Below are positions 35,684 to 45,819 of a DNA stretch of 64,000 bases, piece by piece. The stretch comes from Maribacter polysiphoniae (GTDB lineage Bacteria > Bacteroidota > Bacteroidia > Flavobacteriales > Flavobacteriaceae). Where the stretch lies: assembly GCF_003148665.1 (NCBI RefSeq), contig NZ_QGGQ01000009.1, positions 124,471-188,470 of the forward strand, in the 5' to 3' direction. The position numbers and the translations under genes were made by a program. How positions within the stretch are numbered: the stretch's first letter is position 1; the number at the start of each line of letters is the position of its first letter. The notes beneath the pieces are model-generated. The model was not told where the DNA came from. It searched no databases and worked only from the letters and a program-made list of their open reading frames with translations.

Positions 35684-37084
35684 ATGGCGTTAGAAGCCAA
35701 CGAAAGGCCAAACAAACCCATTGCCAAGTTTGAATCCATGCTGAAGACAGACGATGTCTATTTTTTCGATGCAGAGGATTTTGAGGATATCATACACCAT
35801 TACCTCAACCATGGAAAAATAGCTTTGGCAAAAAAAGCCATTAAGATTGGCTTGAGACAACACCCCGACTCCATTGCGTTGAAACTTTTGGATGTTGAGG
35901 TTCTTGTGTTCGAGAATAATCTTGATCGGGCAGAGGATCTATTGGATAAACTACAGGTTCTTGATAGTTCAAACGAAGAGATTTATATTCAAAGAGCGAA
36001 CATCTATTCAAAAAAAGACAATCACGAAGCTGCGGTCAAATTGCTTAAAAAAGCACTTAACCTTTCAGAAGAAAGTTATGATATCCATTCATTATTGGGT
36101 ATGGAATACCTCTTTATGGATGATTTTAAGTTGGCCAAGGAATGCTTCATGAGATGTGTCGATTTCGATGACCAGGATTATTCCTCTCTCTACAATGTAA
36201 TCTATTGCTTCGATTTTCTTGAGGATTTTGAAGGTGCGATTGTATACCTCAATGACTATCTGGACCGAAACCCCTATTGCGAAGTGGCCTGGCATCAATT
36301 GGGAAAACAGTATTATTCCAAACACATGTTCAAGGAAGCTTTGACCGCTTTTGATTTCGCCATCATCTCTGATGATTCGTTTATCGGGGCGTATTTCGAA
36401 AAGGCCAAAGTACTCGAAAAGTTGGGGAAATACAGTGAAGCCATAGAAAATTATGAGATCACCATTCAAATAGAAGACCCTACTTCCCATGCTTATTTAA
36501 GAATCGGAAAGTGCTATGAACGTCTTGGGAATGATGAAATGGCCAAATATTACTATTACCAAACCGTGCATGAAGATCCTTTATTGGACAAAGGCTGGTT
36601 GGCCATTACGGACTTCTATTTTTTAAAAGGTGATTTGGACAAAGCCCTGCATTATATCAACAAAGCGTTGAACATTGACGGTGAGAACCCAACATATTGG
36701 AAGAAAAGCGCCAACATCAATGCTGCCCTGGAAAATTATGACCAGGCCGATTTTTCCTTTAAACAGGCCGTTGACCTCGGTAATTACGAATTGGATACCT
36801 GGTTAAACTGGGCGAATGTCGCCAAGGAAAACCATGACTACCTCTCAGGAATCCATATTTTGGCACAAGGGCGTGAATTTTATCCGGAAAGCGCGGAGAT
36901 CCTTTACAAGACAGCAGGTCTGCACCTCTTGGCCAATGATAAAATCAACGCGCGTATCGGTCTAATAGATGCCCTGAACAAGAACTCTGAAAAATTACAC
37001 CTTTTCGAAGAAGAATTTCCCTCATACTTCAAAACAGAATGGACCCAAAACATAATATCGAATAACAAAAGAGCTTCTCGATAA
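35684..37084 (+). CDS. Tetratricopeptide-repeat protein
   Basis: A 466-residue soluble protein made of about ten TPR-like helix pairs, for example ALTAFDFAIISDDSFIGAYF (about 220-240) and DKALHYINKALNIDGENPTY (about 320-340). No signal peptide or transmembrane helix. TPR arrays mediate protein-protein contact; no catalytic motif is present. It is followed 25 bp later by the DUF368 pair but has a promoter box in between. Confidence 0.85.
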   Translation: MALEANERPNKPIAKFESMLKTDDVYFFDAEDFEDIIHHYLNHGKIALAKKAIKIGLRQHPDSIALKLLDVEVLVFENNLDRAEDLLDKLQVLDSSNEEIYIQRANIYSKKDNHEAAVKLLKKALNLSEESYDIHSLLGMEYLFMDDFKLAKECFMRCVDFDDQDYSSLYNVIYCFDFLEDFEGAIVYLNDYLDRNPYCEVAWHQLGKQYYSKHMFKEALTAFDFAIISDDSFIGAYFEKAKVLEKLGKYSEAIENYEITIQIEDPTSHAYLRIGKCYERLGNDEMAKYYYYQTVHEDPLLDKGWLAITDFYFLKGDLDKALHYINKALNIDGENPTYWKKSANINAALENYDQADFSFKQAVDLGNYELDTWLNWANVAKENHDYLSGIHILAQGREFYPESAEILYKTAGLHLLANDKINARIGLIDALNKNSEKLHLFEEEFPSYFKTEWTQNIISNNKRASR

Positions 37085-37090
37085 ATAGTC

Positions 37091-37098
37091 TATTTTTG
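37091..37098 (+). promoter_or_regulatory. -7 element upstream of the DUF368 pair
   Basis: TATTTTTG fits TAnnTTTG, 11 nt before the ATG at 37110. No clear -33 TTG. Confidence 0.45.
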
Positions 37099-37109
37099 CT
37101 TTTTTGTCT

Positions 37110-38027
37110 ATGGAAAATCGAAACTTACTCCAATATATCTTCATTACCTTAAAAGGAATTGCCATGGGGGCGGCAGATGTCGTACCTGGTGTTTCAGGAG
37201 GGACTATTGCCTTTATTTCAGGTATTTATGAAGAATTGATCACGTCAATCAACAATATTAAGCCTTCCCTGATAACAACCTGGAAAAACGAAGGGTTTAA
37301 AGCCTCTTGGCAAAAACTCAATGGTAGTTTTTTGGTTGCCCTGTTCTTAGGTATTTTCATTAGCCTTTTCTCTTTGGCTACCTTGGTAAGCTGGCTAATG
37401 GAAAATGAACCAATACTGCTTTGGTCTTTCTTTTTTGGATTGGTTGCCGCCAGTATCTTTTTCGTTGGAAAGGAAATAACGAAGTGGAATCCGGCCACCG
37501 TGATAATCTTGTTATTGGGTGCTGCCGTAGCCTATTTTGTAACTACCCTACCGGCATCAGAGCATGCAACAAGCCTCCCCTATTTATTTATGTCCGGGGC
37601 ATTGGCCGTTTGCGCCATGATACTACCGGGAATTTCAGGGGCTTTCATTTTAGTGTTATTGGGATCATATAAAACCATTTTGGACGCTGTTCATGAAAGG
37701 GATGTAAAAGTGGTCATTACCGTGGCTTTGGGTGCCATCTTTGGACTTTTGAGCTTTGCGAAACTCCTAAAATGGATGTTCAGCAACTATAAGAATTTGA
37801 CCTTGGCCCTATTGACGGGATTTATTGTGGGATCGTTAAATAAAATTTGGCCATGGAAATTGATTTTGGAAACCAAAACCATTGGCGATAAGATCATTAC
37901 CCTAAAAGAACAAAACGTATCCCCTTTCAATTTCGAAGGCGAACCAAAGTTAATGTTGGCCATTGTTGCTGTCACCATCGGTTTTTCCCTTATTTTTATA
38001 CTCGAAAAAATTGCCTCAAAAAAATAA
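37110..38027 (+). CDS. DUF368 membrane protein (PopT-like), copy 1
   Basis: A 305-residue polytopic protein of the DUF368 family; the ATG at 37110 is preferred to a TTG two codons upstream. The family signature appears twice, as an inverted-repeat fold would give: MGAADVVPGVSGGTIAFISG (about 20-39) and MILPGISGAFILVLLGSY (about 171-188). DUF368 proteins were recently shown in other bacteria to move undecaprenyl phosphate back across the membrane (PopT), recycling the lipid carrier for wall and surface glycans. A second copy follows 12 bp later. Confidence 0.85.
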   Translation: MENRNLLQYIFITLKGIAMGAADVVPGVSGGTIAFISGIYEELITSINNIKPSLITTWKNEGFKASWQKLNGSFLVALFLGIFISLFSLATLVSWLMENEPILLWSFFFGLVAASIFFVGKEITKWNPATVIILLLGAAVAYFVTTLPASEHATSLPYLFMSGALAVCAMILPGISGAFILVLLGSYKTILDAVHERDVKVVITVALGAIFGLLSFAKLLKWMFSNYKNLTLALLTGFIVGSLNKIWPWKLILETKTIGDKIITLKEQNVSPFNFEGEPKLMLAIVAVTIGFSLIFILEKIASKK

Positions 38028-38039
38028 GCGTTTTACCAT

Positions 38040-39053
38040 ATGTACGAGCCTAGAACATTTTTGGATAAATTGTTTTTGGTTATCAAGGGCCTTGCCATGG
38101 GCGCTGCCAATAAGGTGCCTGGGGTCTCTGGGGGCATTGTGGCCTTCGTTGGGGGATTCTATGAGGAATTCATCTATTCCCTTCAAAAAATAAACTTTAA
38201 AGCCGTGAAATTGCTTCTGAACGGTAGGTTCCGAAGTTTCTATCGTTACATAAACGGCCAATTTTTGACACTTCTCATTTTTGGTATGCTCGTAAGTTAT
38301 TTCAGTGTATCCAAATTGCTCGATTATTTCCTGGAAAGAAAGGAACTTTTTGTCTGGGCCACCTTTTTCGGAATGATCTTAGGATCGATCTACTATATTT
38401 CAAAGGATTTCAAACACTGGAATAAAAAAACACTGACGGCCGGCATCCTAGGACTTGTCTTCGGCATATCCATAAGTTTTTTGAGTCCCGCCAGGGAGAA
38501 TGACAATCTTTGGTTCATTTTCCTATGCGGAATGATCAGTGTATCGGGTATGACCCTGCCTGGATTATCGGGTTCTTTTATCCTTATCCTATTGGGAAAT
38601 TATGTGCTACTCTTAGTTGATTCCGTTAACGCCCTCTATGACTCCATGGCCGAAATGTTACGGGGTGATTTTAGCTTTGTAAGAAACCATGAAAGGTTGG
38701 AAACCTTGAAGATCCTTGCTGTATTCACCCTAGGGTCTGCCACAGGGTTAGTTACCCTTTCACACATACTCACCTATGTACTGAAGCACTTTAAACACAT
38801 TACTACGGCCGTTATCATTGGATTCATCACTGGATCATTGGGAGTGGTATGGCCCTGGAAGCGAACGATTTTCAAAACAGATGGGGACGGACAACTATTT
38901 TTGGATTCAAACGGCAAGGAAATAATCCTTAATTACGAAAGGTACTTACCTGATTTTACCGCGACAGAAACGTGGTGGGCCATATTCTTTGTCATCTTGG
39001 GTATATTTATTTTATTAGGTTTGGAATGGTATGGGGATTATAGAAAAAAATAA
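38040..39053 (+). CDS. DUF368 membrane protein (PopT-like), copy 2
   Basis: A 337-residue paralogue of the preceding gene with the same two signatures: MGAANKVPGVSGGIVAFVGG (about 20-39) and GMTLPGLSGSFILILLGNY (about 172-190). It is somewhat longer, with an added loop before the last transmembrane helix (FKTDGDGQLFLDSNGKEI). The C-terminal 23 bases overlap the start of aroE, so the two are translationally linked. The division of labour between the two copies is unknown. Confidence 0.85.
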   Translation: MYEPRTFLDKLFLVIKGLAMGAANKVPGVSGGIVAFVGGFYEEFIYSLQKINFKAVKLLLNGRFRSFYRYINGQFLTLLIFGMLVSYFSVSKLLDYFLERKELFVWATFFGMILGSIYYISKDFKHWNKKTLTAGILGLVFGISISFLSPARENDNLWFIFLCGMISVSGMTLPGLSGSFILILLGNYVLLLVDSVNALYDSMAEMLRGDFSFVRNHERLETLKILAVFTLGSATGLVTLSHILTYVLKHFKHITTAVIIGFITGSLGVVWPWKRTIFKTDGDGQLFLDSNGKEIILNYERYLPDFTATETWWAIFFVILGIFILLGLEWYGDYRKK

Positions 39054-39777
39054 TTACGGCTTGGTGGGTAAGAATATCTCTTACTCTTTTTCAGAAAGCT
39101 ACTTCGAGGAAAAATTCAAGAAATTGGGTCTAGAGGGATATTCCTATAGGAATTTTGACCTGTCCCAAATAGAGGAATTCACTCCATTGATACAAGAAAA
39201 CAAACACATTAAAGGACTGAATGTCACCATTCCCTATAAGGAAGCCGTGATTCCTTATTTGGACAGACTCAACAAAAAAGCTAAAAAAATAGGCGCCGTA
39301 AATACTATAAAATTTACGAAAAAGGGACTAAAAGGGTATAATACCGATATCTACGGATTCAAAAAATCAATAAAACCATTCTTGACAAAAAATCATACCA
39401 AAGCCTTGATCTTGGGTACAGGGGGTGCATCAAAAGCAGTGGCATTCGTCTTTGGTGAACTGGGCATCAAGTTTAAGTTTGTTTCAAGAAGACCCAAAAA
39501 AAACCAATTGCTGTACACTGATTTAAATGAAAAAATAATGAAGGAATACACCGTATTGGTCAACTGCACCCCTTTGGGTACCTTCCCCAATATCGAGGAA
39601 AAACCGAACATTCCATACCAATGGATCACAGATGCCCATCTACTTTTCGATTTGATCTACAACCCCGAAAAATCAGCCTTTTTACGCGAAGGTGAAAACC
39701 AAGGTGCAGCTATATGTAATGGTTTAAGAATGCTAGAGTTACAGGCAGAAAAGGCTTGGAAAATCTGGAATTCATAG
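39031..39777 (+). CDS. aroE: Shikimate dehydrogenase
   Basis: A 248-residue AroE-type enzyme, which reduces 3-dehydroshikimate with NADPH in aromatic amino acid synthesis. The substrate site starts with YGLVGKNISYSFSESYF (about 9-25), the catalytic Lys is in NVTIPYKEAV (about 65-74), and the NADPH domain has LILGTGGASKAVAFVF (about 127-142) then NCTPLGTFPN. The family is usually near 270 residues, so this one is a little short. The ATG overlaps the DUF368 gene. Confidence 0.9.
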   Translation: MGIIEKNNYGLVGKNISYSFSESYFEEKFKKLGLEGYSYRNFDLSQIEEFTPLIQENKHIKGLNVTIPYKEAVIPYLDRLNKKAKKIGAVNTIKFTKKGLKGYNTDIYGFKKSIKPFLTKNHTKALILGTGGASKAVAFVFGELGIKFKFVSRRPKKNQLLYTDLNEKIMKEYTVLVNCTPLGTFPNIEEKPNIPYQWITDAHLLFDLIYNPEKSAFLREGENQGAAICNGLRMLELQAEKAWKIWNS

Positions 39778-39872
39778 GAAGTCCCAAAAAAAGAACCTAC
39801 ATAAGCTTTGGTATTCATTCGGTTGTTAGTATATTACATTAGCATTCTTAAGCAGAACTAACACGAATTACA

Positions 39873-41975
39873 ATGCAAGAAGAAAAAGATCAAGAACTAC
39901 AGGAAACTGTAGGTGGTGAAAATAATTCAGAAACTACCGAGACGACTGGAAAGACTCCGGAGAAAAGCCCTGAAAGTACGATTGAAAACCCAAAGTCAGT
40001 CGATTCCCATGAATCAGAAAAAACCGAACCCACAGAAGAGCCTACAGACCCTGAGCCTGTTAAGGAAGAAACGGAGGGTAAGACAGACCCGAAACCAGTA
40101 AAGGAAGAAACAGCGGGTAAGGATGATGATGTCTTAAATGAGATTGATGAGTCCAATGCAGAGGATGCGGAGGACCAGGATAATCAACATAGGCATAATA
40201 TCCCTATGTTGGACTACCATGCCATGTCTATGGAGAATTTGGTGGGCGAACTACAGCGATTGGTAAAAAACGAAAAAGTCCAGGCCATCAAAAAACATGT
40301 TGATGGGATCAAATATGAATTTGACCTTAAATTCCAGGAATTCATAGAACAGAAAAAGGAGGATTTCATAAACAATGGGGGTAACGAGTTGGACTTTAGG
40401 TATAACTCGGTCTCCAAAAGACAATTCAACGAAGTCTATTCTGAATATCGCGAAAAACGCAATCAATATTACAAAAACCTTGAGAATAATTTAAAGGATA
40501 ATATGGCCAACAGATTGGCGATTATCGAAGAACTGAAAAGTTTGGTCAATGTCGAGGAAGACATCAATACCACCTACAAACAATTTAAGGAGGTACAGGA
40601 AAAATGGCGAAATGCCGGACCTGTTCCCCGTAATAATTACAATGACGTTTGGCGTACTTACCATCACCATATCGAAATTTTTTATGATTTTCTACACATA
40701 AACAGGGAATTACGTGATCTTGATTTCAAGCACAACCTCGATGAGAAAATAAAGCTGGTGGAACGTGCTGAGGCCTTGGAAAAAGAAGAGGACCTTAATA
40801 AGGCTTTTCGTGAATTACAGACCCTGCATAAAATCTGGAAAGAGGATATTGGCCCCGTTGACAAAGAGCACCGTGAAGAAATCTGGGAACGTTTTAGCAA
40901 TGCCACCAAGGTATTACACCAAAGAAGACAGGACTACTACAAAGACCTAGATAAAATACATGAACAGAATCTCGAAAAAAAGAAAGAGATCATCAATGCC
41001 ATTAAGGACATCTCTGAGAATATTGCCAGCAACCATAAGGCCCTACAACAACAAATAAAAAAGGTTGAGGAGTTGCGCGATGCCTTTTTCAAAGCAGGAA
41101 AAGTGCCCCAAAAAGTCAATGAACAGACCTGGGCCGAATTTAAGGAAGCGGTACGTGGTTTCAACAGAAATAAAAACGCCTACTATAAAAACCTAAAAAA
41201 GGACCAACAAGAAAATCTAGATAAAAAACGCGAATTATTGAACCTTGCCATTTCACTGAAGGATAGTGAGGAATGGGATATGGCCACTTCCGAAATGAAG
41301 CGCATTCAGAATGAATGGAAAAAAATAGGTCATGTTCCCCGTAAATATTCCGATAAGATCTGGAAGGAGTTCAAAGATGCCTGCAACCATTATTTTGATC
41401 GTTTACACGCTTCAAAAAATGAGTCCCATAAGGATGAGATTGAAAATTACGAAAAAAAGGATGCTTGCCTAGAACGATTGAAGTCCTTCGAATTGACGGG
41501 CCAAAGGGAAACCGATCTGGCTACGATAAAATCCTTCATTGAGGAATGGAAAACATATGGTCGGGTACCTTTTAACAAAAAGAACATCAATCAGAAATTC
41601 AATAAAATCCTAGATGCCATCTTCAAAAAACTGGATGTTGACAGACAAGAATCCGAGCTATTGAAATACGGCAATAAAATCCAACAATTGGCCAATGCAG
41701 AAAACGACAGGGCCATTGCAAATGAACGTTCGTTCATTCGTAAAAAGATTGATGAAAGCAAGAATGAAATCCGCCAACTGGAAAACAACCTTCAATTCTT
41801 TTCAAATGCCTCCGAAGACAATCCTTTGGTAAAGGATGTCATTAAAAAAGTGGAAAAACAAAAAGAGGCGTTGGAAACCTGGATGGCCAAATTGAAAAAA
41901 TTGAACATCATGCAACGCAATTTGGAAAAGGAAGGACTCGATGAGGAAACCGGGGACTCCCAAGAAGAAGAATAG
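39873..41975 (+). CDS. DUF349-repeat protein with acidic N-terminus
   Basis: A 700-residue soluble protein. Residues 1-110 are low-complexity and acidic, with repeated EPVKEET-type phrases (PEPVKEETEGKTD, PKPVKEETAGKDD). From about 125 there are at least five DUF349 units, each with a W-x5-GPVP/GKVP/GHVPRK turn followed by W-x-F or W-x-RF (near 245, 325, 410, 480, 565). The end is coiled-coil (KNEIRQLENNLQFF...). DUF349 proteins are helical and of unsettled function. Not membrane-bound. Confidence 0.85.
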   Translation: MQEEKDQELQETVGGENNSETTETTGKTPEKSPESTIENPKSVDSHESEKTEPTEEPTDPEPVKEETEGKTDPKPVKEETAGKDDDVLNEIDESNAEDAEDQDNQHRHNIPMLDYHAMSMENLVGELQRLVKNEKVQAIKKHVDGIKYEFDLKFQEFIEQKKEDFINNGGNELDFRYNSVSKRQFNEVYSEYREKRNQYYKNLENNLKDNMANRLAIIEELKSLVNVEEDINTTYKQFKEVQEKWRNAGPVPRNNYNDVWRTYHHHIEIFYDFLHINRELRDLDFKHNLDEKIKLVERAEALEKEEDLNKAFRELQTLHKIWKEDIGPVDKEHREEIWERFSNATKVLHQRRQDYYKDLDKIHEQNLEKKKEIINAIKDISENIASNHKALQQQIKKVEELRDAFFKAGKVPQKVNEQTWAEFKEAVRGFNRNKNAYYKNLKKDQQENLDKKRELLNLAISLKDSEEWDMATSEMKRIQNEWKKIGHVPRKYSDKIWKEFKDACNHYFDRLHASKNESHKDEIENYEKKDACLERLKSFELTGQRETDLATIKSFIEEWKTYGRVPFNKKNINQKFNKILDAIFKKLDVDRQESELLKYGNKIQQLANAENDRAIANERSFIRKKIDESKNEIRQLENNLQFFSNASEDNPLVKDVIKKVEKQKEALETWMAKLKKLNIMQRNLEKEGLDEETGDSQEEE

Positions 41976-42060
41976 GAAAATTTGCCCCACCTAAGTCCTT
42001 TCGATTAAAACGGACAAAGGTTTTAACAAAACAAGCTAAAATCACTGGATATTCCAAAAA

Positions 42061-42094
42061 ACAAAACATGGCCTAATGCCATGTTTTGTTTTTA
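42061..42094 (+). terminator. Rho-independent terminator after the DUF349 gene
   Basis: A perfect 12-bp stem (ACAAAACATGGC, loop CTAAT, GCCATGTTTTGT) followed by TTTTT. It lies between two converging genes and could serve the plus-strand one; read on the minus strand the A-run would also give a T-tract. Confidence 0.85.
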
Positions 42095-42136
42095 TCCAAG
42101 ATCCAATACTAAGTTTCCCCTAAACGGTACTAGGCA

Positions 42137-42562
42137 TTAATCCTCATATTGTTGCAACAAAAAGTTGATTAAGTCGGTTGTGGTAACCATCCCTACAAGC
42201 TCTCCATCATCCACAACGGGAAGGGCATGAAACTCCTTCTTAGATAGTATTTCGGCAACATCCTTTACAATGGTGTCCGAGGACACGCTCACTAAATTTT
42301 TGGCCATCACCTGTTCTAGGCTGAACATATTATAAACCATTGAATCAACTTCTTCCTCATCTTCGTAAACAGCATCCGCAAAACTGATTCTCAGTAAATC
42401 GGTGTAACTTAACATACCGATGATTTTAGATCCCGAGACTACAGGTATATGTCTAATATGATGCTTTCTAAATAAATGTTCCGCCCTTTCCAGATTATCC
42501 GAGGCTTTTAAAGTAATGACATTCTTGGTCATTATTGTCGCGATGGGAGTTCCTTTTTTCAT
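42137..42562 (-). CDS. Two-CBS-domain protein
   Basis: A 141-residue stand-alone protein made of two CBS domains (about 5-65 and 80-138), recognised from TIMTKNVITLKASDNLERAE, HHIRHIPVVSGSKIIGMLSYTDL and the parallel EFHALPVVDDGELVGMVTTTDL. CBS pairs bind adenosyl nucleotides and sense energy state. No fused effector. It is transcribed divergently from the PUL regulator. Confidence 0.9.
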   Translation of the reverse strand: MKKGTPIATIMTKNVITLKASDNLERAEHLFRKHHIRHIPVVSGSKIIGMLSYTDLLRISFADAVYEDEEEVDSMVYNMFSLEQVMAKNLVSVSSDTIVKDVAEILSKKEFHALPVVDDGELVGMVTTTDLINFLLQQYED

Positions 42563-42823
42563 AATCTTGGGTTTAAATTACATTACTAAAAATAATCAGT
42601 AATAGTCCCGTAAAGTATGATAAAAATCATGTAGGCCTTACTTTTATAAAATCAATAATACCAATTGAACGGGACCTATATTAGATAATAATGAAAATTC
42701 CCACAACATTGTCCACTTATCAATAACAGCACCAATCCTTTCCCCTGCTTAATAAATAAATTACTTTTAGGTATCTTTACGGGTCTCTTTTTACCCCTAA
42801 CCTAGGAAGCTATTCACAACCCT

Positions 42824-45634
42824 ATGAACCTGAAAGTACTTTTGATTATTTTCCTCTTCAATGGCATTCATGCAATCGCCCAGGAATTGCCTCCTATCAC
42901 CACCTACCCTCCCGAGCAATACCAAGCCGACAATCAGAATTGGATGATATCCCAAAGCTCCGATAAAAAAATCTATATCGCGAATAATTCAGGCCTATTG
43001 GAGTTTGATGGTGCCCGTTTCAAACTATACAATTCCCCCAATAGCTCCGTAATACGTTCCGTAAAGGTCATAGGAGATTTGGTATACACGGGTTGTTATA
43101 TGGAATTTGGTTATTGGCAAAAAAATGGGTTGGGTAGTCTCGTTTATCATTCCTTGATTCCCAAACTTAACGAACCTTTGATCGATGATGAACAATTCTG
43201 GAATATCCTTAAAGTTGGTGATTGGGTCTTGTTTCAATCACTCGACCGTATCTACAGCTACAACACCTTGGATGGATCCTTTCGTATAATAGATTCTGAA
43301 ACTACGAGGGCCCAGATTTTCAATGTAGACAATGAAGTGTACTTTCAAAAACCCAATGAAGGTATTTTTAAGATTGAAAATGGAAGCCCTGTGTTGGTCT
43401 CCAAGGATTCCATCTTTGCGGATCGCATTGTCCTCGCTATTTGCAAGGTAGATAAGAAGCTCCTGTTTATTTTCGAAAAAGAAGGATTCTATTTTTTGGA
43501 GGAAGACGGACCTAAAAAATGGCATATTCAGGCTGACAAGGAATTGGCTTCAGTAAACCTATTCAGCAGTATTCAGTTGAGCGATGGTAGTTTTGCGTTG
43601 GGTACCATATCCAACGGCGTATATCACATCGGCCGCGACGGGTCGGTAATAAACAAAATCAATAAGGAAAAAGGGCTCCACAATAATACCATATTGTCTT
43701 TATTCGAAGATACAGACCACAACCTTTGGCTCGGTTTGGATAATGGACTGAGTGTTATAAACTACAACTCCCAATTCAAGGAGTTCAATGATTTAAAAGG
43801 GGAAGTGGGAAACGTATATGCCGCTAAGATTTTTAATGGACTTTTTTACATAGGGACCAATCAGGGACTTTTTTATAAAGAGCCTAACGGCCAGGATTCC
43901 TTTACTTTAATCGATGGTACCCAAGGCCAGGTATGGTGTCTTGTTGAACAGGAAAATACTTTGTTCTGTGGGCATAATAGAGGCACCTTTTTGGTGAAAA
44001 ATAAGACTGCGGAATTAATTTCGGATTTCCCAGGAACTTGGGACATTAAAAAAATCAAGGGAAACAAAACTTTATTATTACAAGGTAACTATGAAGGGTT
44101 GAGTATGCTCGAAAAGATCAATGGCCAATGGTCTTTTCGAAACAAAATAAAAGGGTTTGATTTTTCCAGTCGTTTTTTCGAGTTTACCGATGACCTTGAA
44201 ATAATCGTAAACAATGAATATAAGGGAATATATAAAATAACCGTTGACCCTACCTTCAATACCGTCATTAATGCAAACAATGAACCTGCCAATGGTTTTG
44301 GGTCGAGTTTGGTTGCCTATGACGATAAGCTACTTTATTCCCAAAATTCGAACCAACATATCTTAATATACACTAAGGATCAACATAATTTCGTCGTCGA
44401 TTCGGTCCTTACGAACATATTTTATGGCAAGGATGACAACCTTCAAGGTATATTGATACCCGATTATGACACAAATAAACTTTGGGGATTCAGCGATAAT
44501 AATATCATATATACCACCCCTGGTAAATTCAGTGACACCCCGGAAACCATAAAAATTTCAATTCCAAGGAATTTCAGAAGGAGTATGGGTAATTCCGGTT
44601 TTGAATATATAACCCATTTAAAGGACAACACCTATCTTATAGGGGGTTCTGACGGATACACGACACTCAATTTGGACAAAATAAAATCCCGGACCCATAC
44701 CATCCAAATTACCGAGGCCTATAATGAATTTCGGAATGCACCCAAAGTGGGGATTGCATTGGATAGGGAAGCCGAGCTTCATTCGAAGGAAAACAACATT
44801 GGCTTCTCGTTCAGTGTTCCCAATTACGATAAATATGCCGAAGTAATTTATCAGTACAAACTTGATGGATTGGATACGGGATGGAGCGATTGGTTTTCCA
44901 CTCCGAACATTTCCTTTGAAAATTTAAGTTTTGGAGAATACACCTTTAAGGTCAAGGCTAAAATCGGCGATCAGGAATCACGGAATACGGCAAGTTTCAA
45001 ATTTATCATCAATAGGCCTTGGTACTATTCCAATATCGCCATCGCATCCTACATTCTTATAATAGCCCTAATTTCCTTTATCATACATAAACTATACAAG
45101 TCGTACTACAGGAGACAACATAAAAGGTTATTAAAGGAGAACACCAAAAAATTAAAGCGTAAAAAATTAAAGGCCCAAAGAAAGATCGTTGAAATAAAGA
45201 ATGAACAACTACGTCAGGATATTGCCAATAAAAACCGGGAACTGGCCATTTCAACCATGAGTATCATCAAAAAGAATGAGTTCTTAAGTGCCATACGAGA
45301 TCAGTTAAAGGAAAATGCGGACAACCCAAAAATAAAATCGGTCATTAGAACCATAAACCAGAATATCAATAATGTTGATGATTGGACCTTTTTCGAAGAA
45401 GCCTTCAATAATGCGGACAAGGATTTTTTAAAAAGGATAAAAAAATTACATCCAGACCTTACCCCCAACGACTTGAAGCTTTGTGCTTATTTAAGGCTAA
45501 ATCTGTCTTCAAAGGAAATAGCCCCATTACTCAATATTTCGGTTCGAAGTGTAGAAGTCAAGCGCTACAGACTTCGGAAAAAGATGCAACTTCAGCACGA
45601 ATCCGGTCTAACGGACTACATCCTAAATCTATAA
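42824..45634 (+). CDS. Membrane-spanning Reg_prop/Y_Y_Y regulator with LuxR-type HTH
   Basis: A 936-residue one-component sensor-regulator. Signal peptide (1-20, ending IAQ), then a beta-propeller of Reg_prop repeats (about 25-640, e.g. NTILSLFEDTDHNLWLGLDN), a Y_Y_Y domain (about 660-735, ending SFKFIINRPWYY), one transmembrane helix (about 740-760, ending in HKLYKSYYRRQHKR), a basic coiled coil (about 765-830), and a LuxR/GerE-like HTH at the end (about 865-936, LNLSSKEIAPLLNISVRSVE). There is no histidine kinase or receiver domain. It should sense a periplasmic oligosaccharide and act on the susC promoter next door. Confidence 0.85.
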   Translation: MNLKVLLIIFLFNGIHAIAQELPPITTYPPEQYQADNQNWMISQSSDKKIYIANNSGLLEFDGARFKLYNSPNSSVIRSVKVIGDLVYTGCYMEFGYWQKNGLGSLVYHSLIPKLNEPLIDDEQFWNILKVGDWVLFQSLDRIYSYNTLDGSFRIIDSETTRAQIFNVDNEVYFQKPNEGIFKIENGSPVLVSKDSIFADRIVLAICKVDKKLLFIFEKEGFYFLEEDGPKKWHIQADKELASVNLFSSIQLSDGSFALGTISNGVYHIGRDGSVINKINKEKGLHNNTILSLFEDTDHNLWLGLDNGLSVINYNSQFKEFNDLKGEVGNVYAAKIFNGLFYIGTNQGLFYKEPNGQDSFTLIDGTQGQVWCLVEQENTLFCGHNRGTFLVKNKTAELISDFPGTWDIKKIKGNKTLLLQGNYEGLSMLEKINGQWSFRNKIKGFDFSSRFFEFTDDLEIIVNNEYKGIYKITVDPTFNTVINANNEPANGFGSSLVAYDDKLLYSQNSNQHILIYTKDQHNFVVDSVLTNIFYGKDDNLQGILIPDYDTNKLWGFSDNNIIYTTPGKFSDTPETIKISIPRNFRRSMGNSGFEYITHLKDNTYLIGGSDGYTTLNLDKIKSRTHTIQITEAYNEFRNAPKVGIALDREAELHSKENNIGFSFSVPNYDKYAEVIYQYKLDGLDTGWSDWFSTPNISFENLSFGEYTFKVKAKIGDQESRNTASFKFIINRPWYYSNIAIASYILIIALISFIIHKLYKSYYRRQHKRLLKENTKKLKRKKLKAQRKIVEIKNEQLRQDIANKNRELAISTMSIIKKNEFLSAIRDQLKENADNPKIKSVIRTINQNINNVDDWTFFEEAFNNADKDFLKRIKKLHPDLTPNDLKLCAYLRLNLSSKEIAPLLNISVRSVEVKRYRLRKKMQLQHESGLTDYILNL

Positions 45635-45819
45635 ACCACACAGGAGGGTACTTCATCACCTCAACATTACCTATACAAAAACGATTTCGTAGCGCAATCA
45701 GCGCTATTTCAACAACTTCCAATTCCTTGCAAACCCATATAACCTACAAGGCAAACAACTGCGAATAATCTATTTTATGTCCTTTTTTTTGAGATGTATG
45801 TTTTTTGTTGTGGTGTTTT

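Noticed and set aside
42605-42675. GTCCCGT/ACGGGAC inverted pair between the CBS gene and the PUL regulator
   Set aside because: Seven-base arms 57 nt apart are within what chance gives; no other support.
45481-45768. 95-residue frame at the end of the regulator
   Set aside because: It mostly overlaps the HTH coding region out of frame, and the non-overlapping part has no features of a protein.
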